A stretch of DNA of 5,042 bases from an uncultured Clostridia bacterium. GTDB lineage: Bacteria; Bacillota; Clostridia; Oscillospirales; Ruminococcaceae. Location: positions 1-5,042 of the forward strand of contig CAMNDR010000109.1 in the NCBI GenBank assembly GCA_946535685.1, read 5' to 3'. Shown piece after piece: positions 1 to 5,042 of the stretch. A model generated the notes under the pieces. The model saw only the letters and a list, made by a program, of their open reading frames with translations. It ran no database searches and had not been told where the DNA came from. A program made the position numbers and the translations under genes. Each line of letters begins with the position of its first letter. Positions within the stretch are counted from its first letter, which is position 1.

Positions 1-284
1 CCCTGATGGACGATCCTGTGACCGATGCGGAGAAAAGTGCCCGCATGACACGGCTGCTTGCCCTGCAGCGGGAGATCGCCGTGGAGAACAACAGGCGCTT
101 TGTCGGCAGGACGCTGCGTGTCCTGTGCGACGGCGTAAGCAAGAAACGCCCGGAATGCGTCACCGGCAGAAGCTCGGAAAATATGCTGGTGGAATTTCCC
201 GGCGAGGCATCGCTCATCGGCAGCTTTGCGGATGTGCAGATCACCGAAAGCCACAGCGGCGCACTGACCGGTGTGCTGCGCTGA
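1..284 (+). CDS. miaB: MiaB, tRNA-2-methylthio-N6-dimethylallyladenosine synthase, C-terminal part (5' end outside window)
   Basis: Only the last 94 codons or so are present; the frame is open to the left edge (codon CTG at 3-5 before the ATG at 6), so the ATG at 6 is internal and not the start. MiaB is a radical-SAM enzyme with two [4Fe-4S] clusters that adds the methylthio group at position 37 of tRNAs carrying i6A. What is visible is the segment after the radical-SAM core, MDDPV followed by RLLALQREIAVENN, which matches the usual MiaB helix 'RLLxLQxEI', and then the TRAM RNA-binding domain, from VGRTLRVLCDG through SKKRPECVTGRSSENMLVEF to the end. The 'G.SKK.P....GR....N..V.F' pattern favours MiaB over its relatives RimO and MtaB, and the downstream YlbF-family gene and mutSL agree with the Bacillus miaB neighbourhood. 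The catalytic cysteines lie outside the window and cannot be checked. The stop is TGA at 282-284. Confidence 0.9.
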   Translation, partial: LMDDPVTDAEKSARMTRLLALQREIAVENNRRFVGRTLRVLCDGVSKKRPECVTGRSSENMLVEFPGEASLIGSFADVQITESHSGALTGVLR

Positions 285-312
285 ACCATATTCTACATTC
301 TATGCACACATT

Positions 313-327
313 CTGAAAGGAGAAATC
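313..327 (+). promoter_or_regulatory. Ribosome-binding site of the ylbF-family gene
   Basis: The strong Shine-Dalgarno AAAGGAG lies at 316-322, nine bases before the ATG at 332. It fixes that start. The 15 bases CTGAAAGGAGAAATC are identical to those in front of mutL (3441-3455). Confidence 0.85.
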
Positions 328-331
328 AATC

Positions 332-739
332 ATGGATATCATCGAAATGACCCGTGAACTCGGCAAGGCGATCCAGGCCGATGACCGCTATATCGCCTAT
401 ATGCTCGCACGTCAGGCAAATGACGAGGATGAGCAGCTCCAGAATCTCATCAAGGGCTTCAACCTCAACCGCATGCAGCTCCAGATGGAGATCGCCAAGC
501 CCGACAAGGACGACGACAAGATCCAGGCGCTCAATGAGACGATCAAGTCCAGCTATCAGCTCATCATGGAGAATCCCCGCATGGCGGTCTACAATGCTGC
601 CAAGCAGGGGTATGACGAGCTGATGAGCCAGATCAACACCGTCATCACCATGTCCTCCAACGGCATGGATCCCGATAAGATCGACGTGACCACCGCCTCC
701 TGCAGCGGCGACTGCAGCGCCTGCGGAGGATGCCACTGA
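332..739 (+). CDS. YlbF/YmcA-family protein with Cys-rich C-terminal tail
   Basis: This 135-residue protein belongs by pattern to the YlbF/YmcA family (formerly DUF964): an N-terminal helix DIIEMTRELGKAI, the ELQ/NLIKGFNLNRMQLQ helix at about residues 34-50, and a third helix YQLIMENPRMAVYNAAKQGYDELM at about residues 70-93. The family is all-helical and cytoplasmic; no signal peptide or membrane segment is seen. In B. subtilis, YmcA and YlbF form a complex with YaaT that binds iron-sulfur clusters, supports RNase Y-dependent mRNA maturation and affects sporulation, competence and biofilm formation. The position between miaB and mutS is that of ymcA (ricA), but the sequence alone does not separate a YmcA orthologue from YlbF, so no symbol is given. 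The last 12 residues hold C124, C128, C131, C134 and H135, a CX3CX2CX2CH tail that probably binds a metal or Fe-S cluster (inference). The length is slightly under that of the roughly 145-residue Bacillus proteins. The stop is TGA at 737-739. Confidence 0.85.
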   Translation: MDIIEMTRELGKAIQADDRYIAYMLARQANDEDEQLQNLIKGFNLNRMQLQMEIAKPDKDDDKIQALNETIKSSYQLIMENPRMAVYNAAKQGYDELMSQINTVITMSSNGMDPDKIDVTTASCSGDCSACGGCH

Positions 740-755
740 GCGGGGCCAGCACTAT

Positions 756-779
756 ACACGAGATAAGACACGAGATAAG
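756..779 (+). repeat. Perfect 12-bp tandem duplication upstream of mutS
   Basis: ACACGAGATAAG occurs twice with no gap, at 756-767 and 768-779, in the 51-base space between the ylbF-family gene and mutS. The second copy runs straight into the mutS Shine-Dalgarno, supplying its AAG. It looks like a simple slippage duplication within the leader. Confidence 0.9.
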
Positions 780-782
780 GGG
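777..782 (+). promoter_or_regulatory. Ribosome-binding site of mutS
   Basis: AAGGGG at 777-782 lies eight bases before the ATG at 791 and supports that start over the next in-frame ATG pair from 833. It departs from the AAAGGAG used by the two other complete gene starts here, so mutS may be translated somewhat less efficiently (inference). Confidence 0.65.
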
Positions 783-790
783 TAAACAGA

Positions 791-3418
791 ATGCCTTTGG
801 GACTGAATGACATCAAGCGGGAGCAGCTTTCCCCGATGATGCAGCAATACTATGATACCAAAATGCAGTATGCGGACTGTGTACTGTTTTACCGGCTCGG
901 TGATTTCTATGAGATGTTCTTCGACGATGCCATCCGGGTGTCGAGGGATCTGGAGCTGACACTGACAGGCCGGGACTGCGGTCTGGAGGAGCGGGCGCCC
1001 ATGTGCGGCGTACCGTACCACAGCGCTGAGCTGTATATCAAGCGCCTGATCGACAAGGGTTACCGTGTGGCGATCTGTGAGCAGATGACCGATCCTGCCC
1101 TTGCCAAGGGGCTTGTGGAGCGTGAGGTCATCCGTGTTGTCACGCCCGGAACTGTCATCGAGAAGGATATGCTCGATGAATCGGTCAATAACTTCCTCTG
1201 CTGCGCCTATACGGACGGCGTGGAAACGGCGCTCTGCTTTGCCGACCTCTCCACCGGTGAGGCCGCCGTCTACCCTGCCGGCGGTGCGGCAATGCAGGAT
1301 GATATCATCAACCTGCTCTCCCGCTACAGCCCGGTAGAGCTCATTTTTAACGATGCCTTCCTCGATCTGAAAGCGGTCGGGGATTTTGTCAGAGTACGGT
1401 TGCGGTGCGCCTGTGCGATGCGGGATGCGGCATGCTTTGACCCGCAGCGTCAGGCGGAATGCGTCTGCAGACAGTTTTCCGTCGATGCCATCGGCATGCT
1501 CGGTCTGCCGGAGAGCGGTGCGAGAACATCCGCCGTCTGCGGGCTGTTCGAGTACATCGCTGATACGCAGAAGCTCGAAACAGGGCGCTTTACGACGCTT
1601 GAACTCGATGACCAGGCTGCCTATATGACCCTCGATTACAACGCCCTGCGCAATCTCGAACTAACCAAGACCATGCGCACCGGCGAGAAGAAGGGCACGC
1701 TGCTCTGGGTGCTCGATGCGACCCGCACCTCGATGGGAAAGCGCATGCTCCGGAGCTGGCTCGAACGGCCGCTGCGGTCGCCTGCCCGGATCATCGCCCG
1801 CCACAACGCCGTGGAGGCGCTCATGCGGGAAACACTCGCCGCTGCCGATATCGGGGATTCCCTCGACCGGATGTTTGACCTCGAACGGCTCATGACCCGG
1901 ATCATCTACAAGCAGGCCACGCCCCGTGATCTGCGGGCGCTCTGTGCCACGGCGCAGGAGCTGCCCGGTCTGAAGGCGCAGCTTGCTGCCTTTGAGGAGA
2001 TCCCGCTGCTCAGAACGCTGAACGGGCGGATCTCAGATCTGCAGAAGATCGCCGATCTGATCGGCCGCGCGATCGTGGAGGATCCGCCTGTGACGGTCAA
2101 GGACGGCGGCGTGATCCGTGAGGGCTTCGACCCGGATCTTGACCGGCTGCGTTCCGTGATGAACGGCGGCAGCAGCATCATCGAGCAGATCGGCGAGCAG
2201 GAACGGGAGCGCACCGGCATCCGGAATCTGAAGGTCGGCTTCAACCGGGTGTTCGGCTATTATCTCGAAGTCACCCGCTCCTATCTCGACAAGGTGCCTG
2301 CCAATTATATCCGCAAGCAGACGCTCACCAATGCCGAGCGCTATATCACGGAGGAGCTGAAGGACGCCGAAAACACCGTCCTGGGCGCCAAGGACAAGGC
2401 ACTGCAGCTCGAACAGGAGCTGTACGGCCAGGTGCGGGACATCCTCGCAGGGGCGCTTGCCAGCGTGCAGGAGACGGCTTCTGCGGTGGCGGAGCTCGAT
2501 GTGCTGCTGTCCTTTGCAGAGACGGCTGTGAAGAATAACTACTGCAAGCCTGACATCGTGCTTGATGGCACGCTGCAGATCCATGACGGGCGGCATCCGG
2601 TCGTGGAGCAGATGCTCGAAGAAGAAGTTTTTGTGCCGAATGATGTCTATCTGGATACGGATGCCTGCCGGCTGAGTGTCATCACAGGGCCGAATATGTC
2701 CGGTAAATCGACCTATATGCGGCAGACAGCGCTCATTGTGCTGATGGCGCAGACCGGCAGCTTCGTGCCGGCTCGCTCCGCGCGGATCTCGGTCGCTGAC
2801 CGGATCTTCACCCGTGTGGGCGCATCGGATGACCTTGCGGCGGGCGAGAGCACCTTCATGGTCGAAATGAAGGAGGTCGCCGACATTCTGCGGCATGCCA
2901 CCAAGGACAGCCTTGTCATCCTCGATGAGGTCGGACGGGGCACATCGACCTTTGACGGCATCAGCATCGCCAGAGCGGTGGCGGAGTATATCTGCACGGG
3001 GAAAAACCTCGGCTGCAAGACGATGTTTGCCACGCATTACCATGAACTGATCGCTCTGGAGGATGAGCTTCCGGGCGTGAAAAATCTGAGCGTTGCCGTG
3101 CGCAAGGGGCGTGACGGCATCCGCTTCCTGCGCAAGATCGTGCCGGGCGGCACGGACGACAGCTACGGCATTGACGTTGCCAAGCTCGCAGGCCTGCCGA
3201 ATACCGTGCTCAAGCGTGCAAGGGGCATCCTTGCGGGGCTTGAGACGCAGGCGGAGCAGGCAAAGCACCATGATCCCGCCGGCGAGGAGCAGCTCGGCTT
3301 TGCCGCACAGCAGGAATCCCAGATCCCGAAACGCCTGCGGCAGATGAATTTAGGCGAGCTCTCTGATGCGGAATGCAGGGAGTTCCTGGAGGAATTGCAG
3401 GAGCTTGCAGGTGTCTGA
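791..3418 (+). CDS. mutS: DNA mismatch repair protein MutS
   Basis: Complete 875-residue MutS, close to the usual 850-870. It acts as a dimer in the cytoplasm, clamps DNA, recognises mismatches and small loops, and on ATP binding slides and recruits MutL. Domain order is intact: the mismatch-binding domain has the Phe-X-Glu reader F39-Y40-E41 inside LFYRLGDFYEMFFDDA; a connector domain follows to about residue 265; the lever/core begins near LDYNALRNLEL (281-291); the clamp region includes NLKVGFNRVFGYYLEV (479-494); the ATPase domain has RHPVVE (from 601), Walker A GPNMSGKS (633-640), the MutS signature GASDDLAAGESTF (677-689), Walker B with D712-E713 in LDEVGRGTS, and FATHYHEL with H749. 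The SYGIDVAKLAGLP segment (791 onward) starts the dimerising helical region. The tail has EEQLGFA (Q834), a possible sliding-clamp contact, and ends with a helix LSDAECREFLEELQEL. All key residues are present, so the protein should be functional. mutL starts 38 bases downstream. Confidence 0.98.
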   Translation: MPLGLNDIKREQLSPMMQQYYDTKMQYADCVLFYRLGDFYEMFFDDAIRVSRDLELTLTGRDCGLEERAPMCGVPYHSAELYIKRLIDKGYRVAICEQMTDPALAKGLVEREVIRVVTPGTVIEKDMLDESVNNFLCCAYTDGVETALCFADLSTGEAAVYPAGGAAMQDDIINLLSRYSPVELIFNDAFLDLKAVGDFVRVRLRCACAMRDAACFDPQRQAECVCRQFSVDAIGMLGLPESGARTSAVCGLFEYIADTQKLETGRFTTLELDDQAAYMTLDYNALRNLELTKTMRTGEKKGTLLWVLDATRTSMGKRMLRSWLERPLRSPARIIARHNAVEALMRETLAAADIGDSLDRMFDLERLMTRIIYKQATPRDLRALCATAQELPGLKAQLAAFEEIPLLRTLNGRISDLQKIADLIGRAIVEDPPVTVKDGGVIREGFDPDLDRLRSVMNGGSSIIEQIGEQERERTGIRNLKVGFNRVFGYYLEVTRSYLDKVPANYIRKQTLTNAERYITEELKDAENTVLGAKDKALQLEQELYGQVRDILAGALASVQETASAVAELDVLLSFAETAVKNNYCKPDIVLDGTLQIHDGRHPVVEQMLEEEVFVPNDVYLDTDACRLSVITGPNMSGKSTYMRQTALIVLMAQTGSFVPARSARISVADRIFTRVGASDDLAAGESTFMVEMKEVADILRHATKDSLVILDEVGRGTSTFDGISIARAVAEYICTGKNLGCKTMFATHYHELIALEDELPGVKNLSVAVRKGRDGIRFLRKIVPGGTDDSYGIDVAKLAGLPNTVLKRARGILAGLETQAEQAKHHDPAGEEQLGFAAQQESQIPKRLRQMNLGELSDAECREFLEELQELAGV

Positions 3419-3440
3419 TACGATCCCCCTATATCCACCA

Positions 3441-3455
3441 CTGAAAGGAGAAATC
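3441..3455 (+). promoter_or_regulatory. Ribosome-binding site of mutL
   Basis: AAAGGAG at 3444-3450 lies six bases before the ATG at 3457, a strong Shine-Dalgarno that decides the mutL start. The 15-base block CTGAAAGGAGAAATC repeats exactly the one before the ylbF-family gene (313-327). Confidence 0.85.
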
Positions 3456-3456
3456 C

Positions 3457-5042
3457 ATGCCCGTAATCAACGTCCTCGACAAGGCCGTCTCCGAGCTGAT
3501 CGCAGCCGGTGAGGTCATCGAACGGCCTTCCTCGGTTATCAAGGAGCTGGTCGAAAATTCCATAGACGCCGGTGCCCGGCACATCACGGTCGAGATCAAG
3601 GACGGCGGCACCTCCTTCATGCGCATCGTGGATGACGGCTGCGGCATGGCGGCGGAGGACGTACCGACGGCTTTTCTGCGCCATGCCACGAGCAAGATCA
3701 GCGAGAAGGATGACCTTGACAGCATCCTGACGCTCGGCTTCCGGGGCGAGGCGCTCGCTTCCATTGCAGCCGTGGCAAAGGTCACGCTCATGACCAAGCG
3801 CCCGGAGGACGACTACGGCACCCGCTACGAGATCGCCGGCACCGACTGCGGAGAGCCGGAGGAATGCGGCTGCCCGGACGGCACGACACTCGTCATCAAG
3901 GATCTGTTCTTCAACGTCCCTGCCCGCCGCAAATTCATGAAGCGGGATTCGGCAGAGGGCGCTGCTGTTTCGCAGATCGTCCAGAAGATCGCCATTTCTC
4001 ACCCGGAGATCGCCTTCCGCTTTCTGCGGGACAACAAGCCGGTCTTCCATACGGACGGCGCAGGCTCGCTGCTGTCCGTGATCCATTCCGTATTCGGGCG
4101 GGAATTCGCTTCGGGACTGATCCCGGTGGATTCCGAAACGGACGGCATCCGTGTGCATGGCTATGCGGTGCGGCCGCTGTTCAGCCGCCCGAACCGCAGC
4201 TTCCAGACATTTTTTGTCAACTCCCGCTATGTCCGCTCCCGTGCGCTCACAACGGCGCTGGAGAGCGCCTATGACAATATGGTGATGGTCGGAAAATTCC
4301 CGGCATGCGTGCTGATGCTCGAAATGCCGCCGGATTCGCTTGATGTCAACATCCATCCCGCCAAGGCGGAGGTGCGCTTCGCCGATGAGAAGCGGGTCAT
4401 CAATGCGGTCTATTTTGCGCTGAAAAATGCCATGCAGCAGGAGGGGCTGATCTATGAGCTGAAAGCCCCGGAGCGTGACTGGTATGCCGGTGCGCCGGAG
4501 CCTGTCTATGAACAGAAGCCCCTGATCGCCGAGCAGCCGGCGCCTGCACCCGTGCGGGAGCTGGTGCCGGCACAGCCGGCTGTGCAGCATACAGCGCCGG
4601 TGACGGAAAGCCCCGCTCCTGCGCCGATGCCACAAAAGCCCGCAGCAGCGCCGCTCCCGGCAGAGAATATGCCGTTCGGCCTTCCGCCGGAGGTCAAAGC
4701 CCCTGCGCCCGCCGTGCAGGCAGCGTCCTCTGCCTTTGCGGAGAGCAGCCCGCCGAAGGTCGCCGTTTCGGCAGGAGAATTCCCGATGATCGACGCATCT
4801 GATGATAGGGAGGAATTTCCTGAGGAGGAAATGCGTCCCGCTGCGCCGATCCCGCCTGTTTCCGCCGTTTCTGCGGAAGCACCCGTGCAGGAGCTGCAGA
4901 CGGAGCCGTTCCCGGACGTGAAGGTCGTGGGCGAGCTCTTTGCCAATTATATCCTGGCGCAGTCCGGGGATACGTTTATCATCATCGACAAGCATGCCGC
5001 CCATGAGCGCGTCATTTTCGAGCGGCTGCGGAAGGAAAACTG
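3457..5042 (+). CDS. mutL: DNA mismatch repair protein MutL, 3' end outside window
   Basis: The reading frame is open from the ATG at 3457 to the window edge, giving 528 full codons plus two bases. MutL is a dimeric GHKL ATPase that couples MutS mismatch recognition to strand nicking and excision. The N-terminal ATPase is intact: ELIAAGEVIERPSSVIKELVENSIDAGA with catalytic E30 and Mg-binding N34, DDGCGM (59-64), RHATSKI (75-81), GFRGEALASI (94-103), GTTLVIKDLFFNVPARRKF (142-160), FVNSRYVRS (253-261) and DVNIHPAKAEVRF (296-308) with ATP-contacting K303. A Pro/Ala-rich linker of about 140 residues follows. The C-terminal dimerisation/nuclease domain begins near residue 488 (VKVVGELFANYILAQ) and shows DKHAAHERVIFE (511-522), which fits the endonuclease pattern DQHA(X)2E(X)4E with Lys for Gln. 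That makes this the endonuclease type, as in B. subtilis, unlike E. coli MutL. The remaining zinc-site motifs lie beyond the edge. It is probably co-transcribed with mutS. Confidence 0.97.
   Translation, partial: MPVINVLDKAVSELIAAGEVIERPSSVIKELVENSIDAGARHITVEIKDGGTSFMRIVDDGCGMAAEDVPTAFLRHATSKISEKDDLDSILTLGFRGEALASIAAVAKVTLMTKRPEDDYGTRYEIAGTDCGEPEECGCPDGTTLVIKDLFFNVPARRKFMKRDSAEGAAVSQIVQKIAISHPEIAFRFLRDNKPVFHTDGAGSLLSVIHSVFGREFASGLIPVDSETDGIRVHGYAVRPLFSRPNRSFQTFFVNSRYVRSRALTTALESAYDNMVMVGKFPACVLMLEMPPDSLDVNIHPAKAEVRFADEKRVINAVYFALKNAMQQEGLIYELKAPERDWYAGAPEPVYEQKPLIAEQPAPAPVRELVPAQPAVQHTAPVTESPAPAPMPQKPAAAPLPAENMPFGLPPEVKAPAPAVQAASSAFAESSPPKVAVSAGEFPMIDASDDREEFPEEEMRPAAPIPPVSAVSAEAPVQELQTEPFPDVKVVGELFANYILAQSGDTFIIIDKHAAHERVIFERLRKEN
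4489..4911 (+). other. Pro/Ala-rich disordered linker of MutL
   Basis: Residues 345-485 of MutL join the ATPase and C-terminal domains. In the 80 residues 349-428 there are 20 Pro and 19 Ala (hand count), in patterns such as PAPAP and KAPAPAV, so it should be disordered. It then becomes acidic (DDREEFPEEEM, from about residue 449). No exact long repeat unit was seen, so it is composition-biased and not a true tandem array. Confidence 0.8.

Noticed and set aside
285..331. A promoter in the AT-richer gap after miaB, with ATTCTAC/ATTCTAT stretches resembling a -10 box and a repeated ACATTCT (295-301, 308-314)
   Set aside because: No credible -35 at proper spacing was found, and the -10-like words are weak. 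The gap is short and all genes point the same way, so read-through is the simpler view.
326..736. A 136-codon minus-strand frame almost exactly opposite the ylbF-family gene
   Set aside because: The sense frame has a strong Shine-Dalgarno and family-like helices. The antisense product is a low-complexity Val/Leu/Gly/His/Asp mix typical of a shadow.
701..736. The CX3CX2C spacing in the YlbF-family tail read as a radical-SAM motif
   Set aside because: The spacing matches by chance: the protein is small, helical and lacks a TIM-barrel, and the cysteines are at the extreme C-terminus. A metal or Fe-S ligand tail remains possible.
740..755. A terminator after the ylbF-family gene or after mutS (3419-3440)
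   Set aside because: Neither gap shows a GC-rich hairpin followed by a T run.
2033..3271. A 412-codon open frame on the minus strand within mutS
   Set aside because: It mirrors the clamp and ATPase coding of mutS, which is strongly conserved; no domain or plausible ribosome-binding site was recognised for it.
3864..4274. A 136-codon plus-strand frame inside mutL
   Set aside because: It is out of frame with MutL motifs (LFFNVPARRKF, FVNSRYVRS) that occupy the same bases, and has an Arg/Pro/Gly-heavy composition.
3163..5004. A 613-codon open frame on the minus strand opposite the mutS end and mutL
   Set aside because: It lies opposite two genes with full family motifs in the correct frame. 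Its translation is rich in His, Arg, Gly and Leu with no recognisable domain, and it crosses the mutS-mutL boundary. This is the usual antisense shadow of GC-biased codons.
1..5042. A novel defence, mobile or CRISPR system
   Set aside because: No transposase, integrase, inverted terminal repeats, spaced direct repeats or unknown large gene is present; all long genes are recognised housekeeping families.

Overview
The window looks like a stretch of a Firmicutes chromosome, most likely class Clostridia and plausibly the Ruminococcaceae/Oscillospirales. The grounds are the gene order miaB - ylbF/ymcA-family gene - mutS - mutL (in Bacillus subtilis: miaB/ymcB, ymcA, cotE, mutS, mutL), strong AAGGAG-type ribosome-binding sites, GC-rich coding DNA with many G/C third positions, and an endonuclease-type MutL. 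The taxonomic call is an inference from these traits, not from a database match.

Layout: everything is on the + strand and tightly packed. 1-284 is the 3' end of miaB, a tRNA methylthiotransferase, with its TRAM RNA-binding domain. 332-739 is a 135-residue YlbF/YmcA-family protein with a cysteine-rich C-terminus. 791-3418 is a complete mutS of 875 residues. 3457 to the window end is mutL, cut by the right edge after 528 full codons. The three gaps are 47, 51 and 38 bases. None holds a convincing terminator or a clear promoter, so a single transcript is likely. No stretch over 300 bases lacks a gene.

How the genes work together: MutS finds mismatches and, with ATP, recruits MutL. This MutL carries the start of the DQHA-type endonuclease motif, so strand nicking is probably done by MutL itself and not by a MutH. 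MiaB modifies tRNA with a radical-SAM iron-sulfur chemistry. The YlbF/YmcA relative is the least understood member. In B. subtilis such proteins form a complex with YaaT that acts in RNase Y-dependent RNA processing and in development, and that complex binds iron-sulfur clusters, which fits the cysteine tail seen here.

Nothing here amounts to a new system. It is an ordinary housekeeping operon with a few small points of interest: the Cys-rich tail of the YlbF-family protein, a perfect 12-bp tandem duplication that ends in the mutS ribosome-binding site, an identical 15-base leader module in front of two genes, a Pro/Ala-rich MutL linker, and a possible sliding-clamp contact in the MutS tail.
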